Shown here piece after piece: positions 8,908-15,996 of a DNA stretch of 33,442 bases. Position numbers and translations under genes: made by a program. Position 1 is the first letter of the stretch, and each line of letters begins with the position of its first letter. This DNA is from an uncultured Brevibacillus sp. Its GTDB lineage: Bacteria > Bacillota > Bacilli > Brevibacillales > Brevibacillaceae. The notes beneath the pieces were generated by a model. It made no database searches. It was given only the letters and a program-made list of their open reading frames with translations, and was not told the DNA's origin. Where the stretch lies: contig CAMIVR010000050.1 of assembly GCA_946402065.1 (NCBI GenBank), forward strand, positions 1-33,442, read 5' to 3'.

Positions 8908-10113
8908 ATGACTGAAAAATTGTACTACAAAGACGCATACCTGCACGAGTTTGCAGCGAATGTGACGAAGCGCGGCTGTGAAGCGGACGGACAACCTTAC
9001 GTCGTGCTGGATAAGACGGCTTTTTATCCTACGGGCGGCGGACAACCGTGTGATCTCGGAACGATCGGCGGTGTTGAAGTCGTAGATGTGGAGCTCGTCG
9101 ATGAAGAGATTCGCCATCGCCTGGCAAGTCCGTTGCCGGAAGAGGCAATCGCGGTTGCGTGTGCCCTGGACTGGCAGCGACGCTTTGATCTCATGCAGCA
9201 GCATACGGGACAACACATACTGTCTGCTGCGTTTGACGATTTGCTGGATGCGCCGACGTTCAGCTTTCACCTCGGGAAGGAAACCGTAACGATCGATATT
9301 AAAATAAGTGAAGTCACGCAGCAAATGGTAGACCAAGTGGAGCAATTGGCGAACCGGATCGTCCGGGAAAACAGGCAGATCACGGCACGCTTCGTCGATC
9401 CTGACGAACTCGCCGCGATGCCATTGCGCAAGCAGCCGACGGTTACAGAGGACGTCCGGATCGTGGCGATCGATCAGTTTGACTACAATCCATGTGGCGG
9501 TACACATCCGAAGGGCACCGCTGAAGTAGGCATGATCAAGGTGCTTGGCTGGGAGCGCATCAAAGGCAGCACCCGCATCGAGTTTATCTGCGGACAGCGT
9601 GCTCTGGCGGCATTGGGTGAAAAGACCAGACTGCTCAGGCAGTTGACCCAGCAGTTGGCTTGCCAGGAGGCGTTGTTGCCCGAGCAAGTCGGCCGCTTGC
9701 TTGGCGTTCAAAAGGAACTTGAGCACGCCTTGTACGAGCAAAACATCAAACTGCTGGGATACGAGGCCCAGGAGCTGTCGACGGAAGCGATCGCACTGCA
9801 TCAGTACCGCATTGTCAGCAAGGCGTTCGAGCAGCGCAGCATGCAGGATTTGCAGCGACTGGCGCAGCAGATCGCCGCCCTTCATCCCGACAATATCGCG
9901 TTTTTGGCGAGTTCAGGCGCGAAGACACAGCTCGTGTTTGCCCGTGGTGCGAACGTTCAAGCGATGATGAACAGCGTGTTAAAGGAGACGCTTGCGCTGA
10001 TCGAAGGAAAGGGCGGCGGCAATCCAAATCTCGCCCAGGGGGGCGGAGTCGGCGGCAAACCGGTCGAAGAGCTGCTTGCCCATGCCGTCCACACCTTGCA
10101 AAACAGTCTGTAA
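8908..10113 (+). CDS. Alanyl-tRNA editing protein (AlaX-L type, with DHHA1 domain)
   Basis: A 401-residue stand-alone trans-editing hydrolase that removes serine or glycine wrongly attached to tRNA-Ala. The editing domain shows both zinc-binding motifs: HTGQH (His99, His103) and CGGTH (Cys196, His200). A helical linker leads to a C-terminal DHHA1 domain ending in the glycine-rich KGGGNPNLAQGGG stretch. The aminoacylation domain of AlaRS is absent. I chose the ATG at 8908 because AAAAGGAGGAG precedes it; an ATG at 8878 is in frame but has no binding site. kapB follows 21 bases later, so the two are probably co-transcribed. Confidence 0.93.
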   Translation: MTEKLYYKDAYLHEFAANVTKRGCEADGQPYVVLDKTAFYPTGGGQPCDLGTIGGVEVVDVELVDEEIRHRLASPLPEEAIAVACALDWQRRFDLMQQHTGQHILSAAFDDLLDAPTFSFHLGKETVTIDIKISEVTQQMVDQVEQLANRIVRENRQITARFVDPDELAAMPLRKQPTVTEDVRIVAIDQFDYNPCGGTHPKGTAEVGMIKVLGWERIKGSTRIEFICGQRALAALGEKTRLLRQLTQQLACQEALLPEQVGRLLGVQKELEHALYEQNIKLLGYEAQELSTEAIALHQYRIVSKAFEQRSMQDLQRLAQQIAALHPDNIAFLASSGAKTQLVFARGANVQAMMNSVLKETLALIEGKGGGNPNLAQGGGVGGKPVEELLAHAVHTLQNSL

Positions 10114-10134
10114 TCGAAAGGAGACGAGGAGTCG

Positions 10135-10551
10135 ATGGAACGAGAATGCACAGTCGGAGATATTGTCATAGCCGAGGTCAGAACCGGCGAGTATATCGCG
10201 GAGGTCGTCGAAGTCGCTGACAGGAAAGCGCTGATCAAGATGCTGGCGGTTCGCAAGCATCCGATGCAAGGGGATTTGCACAACAAATATGAAGTGGATG
10301 TAACGCTCTTTCACCAGCGTCGGGCACTTGCCCAGTGGGAAAAGGTGTACGTCCCGGTCCGCTCGCTGGAATTGTACGTCGGCGAGGTTCCTGCTTACAA
10401 GGAATCGCTGAAACAGGCGGTGGAAGCGGAAATAGCCGCGCTGGAAAACGCGATTCAAACAGGCGGAATGAATGAGAAGCTGATCAAGTGGGCGGAGCGG
10501 TCATTGGAGCAGTACCGCGATCTCGAAAAAGATTACTTTCCAGCCGGGTAA
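10135..10551 (+). CDS. kapB: Kinase-associated protein B (KapB), sporulation phosphorelay
   Basis: A 138-residue protein with the KapB signature. It has an N-terminal beta barrel (GDIVIAEVRTGEYIAEVVEV), the conserved KHPMQGDLHNKYEVDVTLFHQRRALAQWEK block (residues about 41-70), and a C-terminal helix with KWAERSLEQYRDLEKDYF. In Bacillus subtilis KapB is needed for sensor kinase KinB to feed the Spo0A phosphorelay. KinB is not in this window. The ATG follows AAAGGAGACGAGGAGTCG. It ends just before the promoter of the TPP riboswitch unit. Confidence 0.9.
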   Translation: MERECTVGDIVIAEVRTGEYIAEVVEVADRKALIKMLAVRKHPMQGDLHNKYEVDVTLFHQRRALAQWEKVYVPVRSLELYVGEVPAYKESLKQAVEAEIAALENAIQTGGMNEKLIKWAERSLEQYRDLEKDYFPAG

Positions 10552-10557
10552 ATCCTC

Positions 10558-10586
10558 TTTACAAAACACGGGGCGCATGGTACTGT
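10558..10586 (+). promoter_or_regulatory. Candidate sigma-A promoter of the TPP riboswitch transcript
   Basis: TTTACA (10558-10563), a 17-base spacer and TACTGT (10581-10586) would start transcription about 25 bases before the riboswitch aptamer. The -35 is good and the -10 is weak. Confidence 0.45.
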
Positions 10587-10619
10587 AAGGTTCGAGTCAA
10601 CAATTACATAAGCTTACCA

Positions 10620-10710
10620 AACGGGGGCCGAGCAGAGTCGGCTGAGAGTGCAACGAACGCGTTGCTTACCGTAGAACCTGAACTGGGTTATGCCAGCGGA
10701 GGAAGAGGTA
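10620..10710 (+). promoter_or_regulatory. TPP (thiamine pyrophosphate) riboswitch aptamer
   Basis: The conserved THI-box elements appear in order: ACGGGGGCCGAG, then GGCTGAGAGT (the pyrimidine-sensing core), a variable stem (GCAACG/CGTTGC), ACCGTAGAACCTGAACTGGG, and the 3' closing TATGCCAGCGGAGG. The aptamer binds thiamine pyrophosphate and represses when thiamine is plentiful. It lies 240 bases before the ABC importer genes, with terminator hairpins between, so control is most likely by transcription termination. Confidence 0.95.
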
Positions 10711-10780
10711 TTGCCACAGCAGAGCTGCTTGACATGCGATTTCATCATGCATGGTGAACAGACAGCGAGCAAAGCGTACA

Positions 10781-10807
10781 AACCATCCGGAGGCGGGTGG
10801 TTTTTTT
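10781..10807 (+). terminator. Terminator hairpin of the TPP riboswitch expression platform
   Basis: AACCATCC (10781-10788) pairs with GGGTGGTT (10795-10802), with one G-T pair and a six-base loop, and seven T residues follow. It sits 70 bases after the aptamer, as expected for an off-switch. Confidence 0.75.
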
Positions 10808-10836
10808 ATCGACTGCCTGTCTTCTGGCAGGTTTCC

Positions 10837-10884
10837 AGCTTCTTCCACGAACCCGATACGGGTGTTTCCGGAAGAAGCTTTTTT
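10837..10884 (+). terminator. Second intrinsic terminator in the thi leader
   Basis: A perfect ten-base stem, AGCTTCTTCC (10837-10846) with GGAAGAAGCT (10870-10879), has an inner ACCCG/CGGGT stem and is followed by six T residues. It also lies before the first gene, so the leader has two terminators in series. Confidence 0.75.
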
Positions 10885-10951
10885 GCTGTCTTCATCAAGA
10901 TAGCGCTCTTAGCGGCTTGTGCATGTCTACAAACAGAGAGGGGGGACCGCC

Positions 10952-11719
10952 GTGGATGCAAAGCTGTCGGTGCGTGGTGTGCGGTTTCATTACGGGACAA
11001 GGCTTTTGCTGGACAATTTGCATTTTCACGTCCGAGAGCGGGAATTCATCAGCGTCGTCGGACAAAGCGGAGTCGGAAAAAGCACCTTGTTCAAGCTGCT
11101 GGCCGGTTTGTACCAGCCGGAAGCAGGCGAAATCCTGCTGGCAGATGGCAGCCATCTGCTTGGACGAGTCGGATACATGCCGCAGGAGGACCTGCTCTTG
11201 CCCTGGCGAACGGTCGTCCAAAATGCCGCTTTACCGCTGGAGTTGAAAGGCATCGGCAAGCAGGCGGCTCGCGAGCAGGTTACCGCCAAGCTCGCGGCAT
11301 TCGGTTTGGACTCGTATGCCAATGTCTATCCACATGAATTGTCCGGCGGGATGCGTCAGCGGGTCTCGCTCCTGCGGGCAAGTCTGACCGGTGCCGATCT
11401 GCTCTTGCTCGATGAACCGTTCAGTGCGCTGGACGGAATTACCAGGCGCGAGATGCAGGAGTGGCTGCTGAACATGTGGCAGCAGCTTGATTTGACAGTG
11501 ATGATGATCACCCATGATCTCGAGGAAGCCGTTTTGCTCGCCGATCGAATTTTCGTGCTGCCGGATACGCCGATCTCCGAGATCATTGAGCTTGCCGTGC
11601 CACGGGCACTGCGCAGGCAGAGCGATTCCCGTCAAGCGTTGGCCGCGCTGGAGCTTCGCGAGACGCTTTGGAGCCTGCTGCAGGAGCATCGGGTGAGGGG
11701 AGTGAAAACAAGTGGCTGA
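10952..11719 (+). CDS. thiZ: Thiamine-pyrimidine (HMP-type) ABC importer, ATPase (ThiZ-like)
   Basis: A 255-residue ABC ATPase of the nitrate/sulfonate/taurine subfamily: Walker A GQSGVGKST (about 37-45), signature LSGGMRQR, Walker B LLLLDEPFSALD and H-loop MMITHD. It energises import through the adjacent permease. Assignment to a thiamine precursor rests on the upstream TPP riboswitch and the downstream NMT1/THI5-like binding protein, as in the ThiXYZ system that imports formylaminopyrimidine. The GTG at 10952 follows GAGAGGGGGGA. The stop overlaps the permease start by eight bases. Confidence 0.85.
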   Translation: MDAKLSVRGVRFHYGTRLLLDNLHFHVREREFISVVGQSGVGKSTLFKLLAGLYQPEAGEILLADGSHLLGRVGYMPQEDLLLPWRTVVQNAALPLELKGIGKQAAREQVTAKLAAFGLDSYANVYPHELSGGMRQRVSLLRASLTGADLLLLDEPFSALDGITRREMQEWLLNMWQQLDLTVMMITHDLEEAVLLADRIFVLPDTPISEIIELAVPRALRRQSDSRQALAALELRETLWSLLQEHRVRGVKTSG

Positions 11720-12476
11720 TACTGGATTACGCAGGGGCGTGTGGTTCGCCTGCTCGATTCTGCTCGTTCTGCTTGCTTGGGAAGCGGTGTGCCGGTTCTT
11801 TGCCGTGCCAAGCTTTATTCTGCCGCCGCCGTCCATTGTCATGCAATCGCTCTGGGAGATGAAGGGGCCGTTGTTGGGGCACCATCTCATGGCCACTTTG
11901 CAAGAGGTACTGATCGGTTTAGGCCTTTCGGTCGTGTTGGGACCGGCACTGGCGCTGTTGATGCGTTCTTCCCGGGTGATCGAACAACTGCTCTACCCGA
12001 TGCTCGTCATCTCCCAAACGATTCCGATCATCGCCCTGTCCCCGGTGCTGGTCTTGTGGTTCGGCTATGAGCTGACAGGGAAGATTGCGGTTACCATGCT
12101 GTTTACGTTCTTCCCGATCGTCGTCAGCACGTATGACGGGCTAGGGCAGACGAGACAGGAGATGGTCGACCTGTTTCGGACGATGGGAGCTAACCGCAGG
12201 CAGATTTTTTTCAAGCTGCGGCTGCCTGCTAGCCTGCCGACGTTTTTCAGCGGGTTAAAAGTGGCAGCAACCTACAGCGTCGCCGGCGCGACGATCGGCG
12301 AATGGCTCGGAGCGAGCGCAGGTCTCGGCTATTATGCCAGACGGGCCTCCGGCAACTTTCAGGCTCCGGCCCTGTTTGCTTCCGTGCTCATCCTGTCGCT
12401 GCTGGGCATGCTCATGTTTACGCTGGTAAGTCTTGTGGAGCGTCGCTTCACGCAAACAAAGAGAAAGGCGAGATAG
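11712..12476 (+). CDS. thiX: Thiamine-pyrimidine ABC importer, permease (ThiX-like)
   Basis: A 254-residue inner-membrane permease with about six helices. The first is WFACSILLVLLAWEAVCRFF. The EAA coupling loop reads MVDLFRTMGANRRQIFFKLRLPASLPTFFSGLK, and EWLGASAGLGYYARRA follows, typical of the SsuC/TauC-type family. The GTG start at 11712 lies inside the end of the ATPase gene, with GGTGAGGGGAG upstream. It forms the membrane channel for the substrate delivered by the next gene's lipoprotein. Confidence 0.85.
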   Translation: MADTGLRRGVWFACSILLVLLAWEAVCRFFAVPSFILPPPSIVMQSLWEMKGPLLGHHLMATLQEVLIGLGLSVVLGPALALLMRSSRVIEQLLYPMLVISQTIPIIALSPVLVLWFGYELTGKIAVTMLFTFFPIVVSTYDGLGQTRQEMVDLFRTMGANRRQIFFKLRLPASLPTFFSGLKVAATYSVAGATIGEWLGASAGLGYYARRASGNFQAPALFASVLILSLLGMLMFTLVSLVERRFTQTKRKAR

Positions 12477-12491
12477 GAAAGGTGATGGAAC

Positions 12492-13592
12492 ATGCTTCGA
12501 TTTGAACAAAGCACGGATCAGGCAGCAAGGCGGTGGTCGCGGAGCAAGCGTCTCTGGAACGCAATGCTGCTCGCCGTCCTGACGGCTTCATTAACGGCAT
12601 GCGGCGCGGGCGCAGGCACAGGCACACAGACGAACAACCCAACAGGGCAGAGCAGTGCGCAGACGGGCAGCCAAGCGGCCAGTGCGGCACCTGCCGAATT
12701 AACAGTTGCCCTGGATTGGTATCCGAATGCATTGCATACATTCCTCTATGCTGCACAGGAACAAGGCTATTTCCGCGATGAGAACGTTAACGTTACGCTG
12801 CAAATGCCATCTGACTCCAATGATCCGCTAAAGCTGGCTGCTGCGAACAAAGTCGATCTGGCGATCAGCTATGAATTTCAGGTCATCCAGGCGCGTTCGG
12901 AAGGCCTGCCGGTCGTTTCTGTCGGCGCAATTGTCAATCACCCCTTGAATGTCATCATGACGCGCAAAGATAGCGGCATCAACAGCCCCAAGGATTTGGC
13001 CGGTAAAAATATCGGCTACCCGTCCATCCCGTTTGACGAAGCGCTCGTACGACACACGGTGAGAGCGGATGGCGGCGATGAACAACGCGTCAATTTCACG
13101 GATATCGGCTTTGACATCATCCCCGCCTTGTCCAGCAAGCGAGTCGATGCAGTCATTGGCGGATTTATCAACCACGAACAGCTGCTGCTGGAGAAAAACG
13201 GGGTTCCGGTACATGTATTTAAGCCGAGCGATTTCGGCGTGCCGGAATACTGCGAAATCGTCATGGCTACGAGCGATCAGACGTTGGCACAGAAACAGGC
13301 CGCACTCGCAGGGTTCTTCCGGGCTGCTGCGAAGGGCTATCAATACGTAATCGGCCATAAAGAAGCGGCATTGCGCAGCTTGCTTGCCAATCAATCCGCC
13401 GAATTTCCTCTGGATGAAGAGATTGAGCGGAAAAGCCTGGACATCCTGATTCCGTTGATGCAGGTGGATAACGAGCCGTTTGGCAGCCAGAAGGAAGACC
13501 AGTGGAAGCAGTTCGCCGCGTGGATGAAGCAGGAGAACGTGATCGAAAGCGAACCGAAAATCGAAGAATTCATGAAAAATCTTGTGAAATAG
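12492..13592 (+). CDS. thiY: Thiamine-pyrimidine binding lipoprotein (NMT1/THI5-like, ThiY)
   Basis: A 366-residue extracytoplasmic binding protein. The N terminus is basic, then a hydrophobic stretch ends in the lipobox LTAC (lipidated Cys at about 37), followed by a Gly/Thr/Gln/Ser linker. The mature domain begins ELTVALDWYPNALHTFLYAAQEQGYF, the start typical of NMT1/THI5-like proteins, and continues with a PSDSNDPLKLAAANKVDLAISYEFQV segment. ThiY binds the formylaminopyrimidine salvage precursor; that substrate is inferred from family and riboswitch context. The ATG follows AGGAAAGGTGATGGAAC. The operon ends at a strong terminator. Confidence 0.88.
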   Translation: MLRFEQSTDQAARRWSRSKRLWNAMLLAVLTASLTACGAGAGTGTQTNNPTGQSSAQTGSQAASAAPAELTVALDWYPNALHTFLYAAQEQGYFRDENVNVTLQMPSDSNDPLKLAAANKVDLAISYEFQVIQARSEGLPVVSVGAIVNHPLNVIMTRKDSGINSPKDLAGKNIGYPSIPFDEALVRHTVRADGGDEQRVNFTDIGFDIIPALSSKRVDAVIGGFINHEQLLLEKNGVPVHVFKPSDFGVPEYCEIVMATSDQTLAQKQAALAGFFRAAAKGYQYVIGHKEAALRSLLANQSAEFPLDEEIERKSLDILIPLMQVDNEPFGSQKEDQWKQFAAWMKQENVIESEPKIEEFMKNLVK

Positions 13593-13602
13593 CCGGATGT
13601 AC

Positions 13603-13632
13603 ACCGCTTGGAAGGAACCAGGCGGTTTTCTT
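13603..13632 (+). terminator. Intrinsic terminator of the thi importer operon
   Basis: ACCGCTTGG (13603-13611) pairs with CCAGGCGGT (13618-13626), with one G-T pair and a six-base loop, followed by TTTTCTTT. Confidence 0.85.
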
Positions 13633-13654
13633 TGTGTGCGAAAGGGATTATAAT
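13626..13654 (+). promoter_or_regulatory. Possible promoter of the CDGSH gene
   Basis: A perfect TATAAT at 13649-13654 lies 17 bases after a weak -35 (TTTTCT) that falls in the T tail of the preceding terminator. Confidence 0.4.
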
Positions 13655-13684
13655 GTGCAGAGATAGGCAAGGAGTGGACGAAGC

Positions 13685-13933
13685 ATGGCTGTATACGATA
13701 AAAACAAACCGTACGTGATCCGCGAAGAGCCAGGGCTAAAAACGTACTGTTCCTGCGGCCTGTCTGCGGAACCACCGTATTGCGACGGCTCACATAACGG
13801 AAAAAACACAGGGAAGCGCCCTTATTTAGTCAAAATCGAAGAGACGAAAACCGTATCCATCTGCGGGTGTGGACAATCATCCAGATTGCCCTACTGTGAT
13901 GGGACGCACAGCAAAGGATGTGAAGCACAGTGA
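13685..13933 (+). CDS. Tandem CDGSH iron-sulfur protein
   Basis: An 82-residue protein with two CDGSH-type [2Fe-2S] sites: [18 protein letters not shown] (about 21-38) and [19 protein letters not shown] (about 60-78), each with the C-x-C-x8-C-x3-H spacing (three Cys and one His). This is the compact tandem mitoNEET-like form found in bacteria. Family members carry redox-active, releasable clusters; the physiological role here is unknown. It has no membrane helix. The ATG follows AAGGAGTGGACGAAGC. Its stop overlaps the GTG of the next small membrane-protein gene by four bases. Confidence 0.93.
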   Translation: MAVYDKNKPYVIREEPGLKTYCSCGLSAEPPYCDGSHNGKNTGKRPYLVKIEETKTVSICGCGQSSRLPYCDGTHSKGCEAQ

Positions 13934-14049
13934 CGCATGATGAAAACAGCGATAAACGAACGGCGAAGATCATTGCAGCCATCTTCATCGGGCTTGTGGT
14001 CGTCTGTACAGCCTCAATCGCGGCATTTATGTATTTGTATTTCTTTTAA
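13930..14049 (+). CDS. 39-residue single-pass membrane protein, overlapping the CDGSH gene
   Basis: A very short reading frame of 40 codons including the stop. GTG at 13930 overlaps the CDGSH stop as GTGA, with AAAGGATG about ten bases upstream. The product has a hydrophilic, charged N terminus ([13 protein letters not shown]) and then one membrane helix that runs nearly to the C terminus ([20 protein letters not shown], then MYLYFF). Coupled translation and the clean helix support a real protein. The function is unknown; it could anchor or partner the CDGSH protein at the membrane, which is inference. Confidence 0.65.
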   Translation: MTHDENSDKRTAKIIAAIFIGLVVVCTASIAAFMYLYFF

Positions 14050-14179
14050 TGGGACCGCTTCCAGGGAAGTGACTTGTGGAAAAAACCGTGAAAAATTTTG
14101 TGAAAACGGTAGTTCGTTTGATCTACTTGTAGTAAAATTTAACCATGAGTAAGCATAAATGATATACATCACGTTTAAT

Positions 14180-14202
14180 ACCCCGGAACAAGGGGTTTTT
14201 TT
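14180..14202 (+). terminator. Intrinsic terminator after the CDGSH pair
   Basis: ACCCC (14180-14184) pairs with GGGGT (14192-14196), with a seven-base loop, followed by seven T residues. The stem is short but all GC except one pair. Confidence 0.65.
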
Positions 14203-14203
14203 G

Positions 14204-14235
14204 GTCGATAAGAATTTATAAAAATTCTTATCGAC
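14204..14235. repeat. Perfect 14-base inverted repeat
   Basis: GTCGATAAGAATTT (14204-14217) is the exact reverse complement of AAATTCTTATCGAC (14222-14235), with a four-base centre (ATAA). It starts two bases after the T tract of the preceding terminator. It has no T tract of its own on either side, so it is not a standard terminator. An operator or recombination site is possible. Confidence 0.8.
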
Positions 14236-14457
14236 ATAAGTGCAACTCCCTCAGTGTGATAGGATTTTCTCACGAATGCTCGCTAATTCGATCAGAACCA
14301 CAAGGAATTGGCGCTACTTCTGACATAACGTCGTATAACGGACAAAAAATACTGAAAATTCAATCCAGTCAATACATTCAGTTTTTTGTTGAAGGGCGTC
14401 TTTTTTTACAATGCTTTTGTACATACATATGACCAGGCAAACTTGCTTGAGCAGCTT
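14236..14457. other. Non-coding stretch between the CDGSH unit and the polyamine locus
   Basis: This is AT-rich with no credible gene. One weak hairpin, ACTGAA near 14351 with TTCAGT near 14377, is followed by six T residues and might stop transcription on the plus strand. No convincing promoter could be picked out, although a TACAAT occurs at 14407-14412. Confidence 0.4.
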
Positions 14458-14620
14458 TCGCTATTATTGGGGGATGGTGTATCCATCATTCTTTGCGAAT
14501 AATAGAGTGTTTTGCAGCAGGTTGAGTCCGTCTGACGAGCGAACAATGCTAATCTGCTGCAAAATGCTGTGAACCGTCACGATCGTCCATTCACAAAGGA
14601 GGATTTTGCAAAAATCCTGA
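14458..14620 (+). promoter_or_regulatory. Structured leader upstream of the PotD-like gene
   Basis: Three hairpins can form in series. The first has outer arms CTATTATT (14461-14468) and AATAATAG (14498-14505) around an inner GATGG/CCATC stem. The second is TTTTGCAGCAG (14510-14520) with CTGCTGCAAAA (14554-14564), a perfect eleven-base stem that extends inward by four pairs including two G-T. The third is AGGATTTT (14600-14607) with AAAATCCT (14611-14618), which would cover part of a strong AAAGGAGGA. The real ribosome binding site (GAAAGGGG) lies further down. I match it to no riboswitch class I know. Confidence 0.45.
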
Positions 14621-14645
14621 AAAACGAAAGGGGTAATCATCGAGT

Positions 14646-15719
14646 ATGCGAAAGAAGAAAATCTGGCTATTGAGTGTGATTCTTGTCCTCTCGTCGCTGG
14701 CCGTCGCGTGTGGGCAGACGAAGACCGAGGAAGCAGCAAGTAGCGGCAATCAATTGGAGAAAGAGCTGAACCTGTTCGTCTGGTCCGAGTATTTTCCGGA
14801 AGAAACCTTGCGTCAGTTTGAAAACGAGTTTCATGTCAAGGTTAATTACTCTACCTATTCTTCCAATGAAGAAATGATGGCAAAGCTGTCGGTTGACTCC
14901 TCCATGTACGATATTTCCGTTGCCAGTGATTACATGGCCGATGCAATGCGGAAAAAAGAAATCCTCGAACCGATTGATTTCAACAACGTTCCCAATAGTA
15001 AGAACATAGGCAAGGAATACCTCAACCTCTCCTTCGACCCCGAAGGCAAATACACGGTCCCTTACGCATGGGGAACGGTTGTCATTGCCGTCAACACCGA
15101 CAAGGTCAAATTCCCCGTAGAAAGCTATAAGGACTTATGGCGTCCGGAATTTAAGAACGCGCTCGTCGTCCTCGATGACCCCCGTACTTTAATCGGCGTC
15201 GCCAACAAGCTGCAGGGCAAGTCGATGAACGAGACCGACCCGGCAGTATTGGAGAAGACGAAACAAATGCTCGTCGAGTTAAAGCCGAATATCAAAGCAT
15301 TTGACAGCGACAGTCCGAAAACACTGCTCGTTTCCGGAGAAGTGTCGGCCGGACTTGTCTGGGGTGCGGAGGCATCGCTGGCCAGACAGAGCAATCCGGC
15401 GATCAAGACCGTTCTGCCGAAAGAAGGCATGCAATTATGGCAGGACAACTTTGTCATACCGAAAGGAGCCAAGCATAAAAAAGCGGCGGAGGCGTTCATT
15501 AATTTCATTCTCCGCCCGGACGTAGACGCAGCGATCGCCAAGGTGTACCCATACGCCACGCCAAACATTGAAGCACGCAAGCTGCTTGACCCGGCCATTC
15601 TGGAAGACCCGGCCAACTATCCGCCGAAAGAAGAGATCGAAAAGGGAGAATACCTGGCCGATCTGGGCGAAGCAACGACCCTATTTGACCGAATCTGGTC
15701 GGAGATCAAGGTCCAATAG
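14646..15719 (+). CDS. Spermidine/putrescine-binding lipoprotein (PotD-like, paralogue 1)
   Basis: A 357-residue extracytoplasmic polyamine-binding protein. The signal peptide MRKKKIWLLSVILVLSSLAVAC ends in a lipobox (Cys22). The mature protein follows PotD closely: LNLFVWSEYFPEE, YDISVASDYM, FDSDSPKTLLVSGEVSAGLVWGAE and LWQDNFVIPKGAKHKKAAEAFINF. The Trp-x-Asp in LWQD matches the PotD pocket segment FWMD, as I recall it. It has no permease beside it and probably shares the potABC channel encoded downstream on the other strand. The ATG follows GAAAGGGGTAATC. It is about half identical by eye to the PotD at 17539-18606. Confidence 0.9.
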   Translation: MRKKKIWLLSVILVLSSLAVACGQTKTEEAASSGNQLEKELNLFVWSEYFPEETLRQFENEFHVKVNYSTYSSNEEMMAKLSVDSSMYDISVASDYMADAMRKKEILEPIDFNNVPNSKNIGKEYLNLSFDPEGKYTVPYAWGTVVIAVNTDKVKFPVESYKDLWRPEFKNALVVLDDPRTLIGVANKLQGKSMNETDPAVLEKTKQMLVELKPNIKAFDSDSPKTLLVSGEVSAGLVWGAEASLARQSNPAIKTVLPKEGMQLWQDNFVIPKGAKHKKAAEAFINFILRPDVDAAIAKVYPYATPNIEARKLLDPAILEDPANYPPKEEIEKGEYLADLGEATTLFDRIWSEIKVQ

Positions 15720-15747
15720 AGGCGTTTTTGGACAGGAAAGCAGCAAG

Positions 15748-15788
15748 GAAGAAGGCCTTTGGGCAATCAAAGGCTTTCTTCTTATTTT
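15748..15788 (+). terminator. Intrinsic terminator after the PotD-like gene
   Basis: GAAGGCCTTTG (15751-15761) pairs with CAAAGGCTTTC (15768-15778), with one G-T pair, extended by GAA/TTC outside and followed by TTATTTTTG. Confidence 0.75.
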
Positions 15789-15797
15789 TGAGAAGTC

Positions 15798-15881
15798 TTT
15801 CTCATTTTAAAAAAAGAAATGATCGACTCAATCATCACCGAATGGTGAGTTAACACCGTTCACTTTCTAATAAATGAGAAA
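15798..15881. promoter_or_regulatory. Cluster of inverted repeats upstream of the sigma-54 promoter (candidate activator sites)
   Basis: TCACC-gaat-GGTGA (15835-15848) overlaps GGTG-agttaa-CACC (15844-15857). ATGAT-N7-ATCAT (15818-15834) lies beside them, and a perfect ten-base pair of arms, TTTCTCATTT (15798-15807) and AAATGAGAAA (15872-15881), encloses the group. It lies 50-135 bases upstream of the -24 element, where enhancer-binding proteins usually bind. Which dyad is used is unknown. Confidence 0.45.
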
Positions 15882-15931
15882 ATTCAGCGAAAAACCGCCG
15901 AAAAACAGTCAAATAAGTCATATACTTGCCA

Positions 15932-15948
15932 TTGGCATCATCCTTGCA
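15932..15948 (+). promoter_or_regulatory. Sigma-54 (-24/-12) promoter of the putrescine aminotransferase gene
   Basis: TTGGCATCATCCTTGCA has GG and GC exactly ten bases apart and matches the YTGGCAYNNNNTTGCW consensus. Transcription would begin near 15960, about 37 bases before the start codon. It needs an enhancer-binding activator; one is encoded at 21604-23424. Confidence 0.88.
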
Positions 15949-15996
15949 TTTTAATAAGGGTAGTGAGAGACAAATACATGAAAAAAGGGTGGTATA

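Noticed and set aside
14606..14620. A four-residue leader peptide (TTG CAA AAA TCC TGA) before the PotD-like gene
   Set aside because: The TTG is only three bases from the AGGAGG, too close for initiation, and the coding part is trivial.
14400..14645. A sigma-54 promoter before the PotD-like gene at 14646
   Set aside because: Checking GG and GC at ten-base spacing gave no acceptable -24/-12 pair. AGGCAAACTTGC has only seven bases between.
14464..14739. A 91-codon minus-strand open frame over the PotD-like gene leader
   Set aside because: It overlaps the start of a well-supported gene and the leader hairpins, and it has no binding site.
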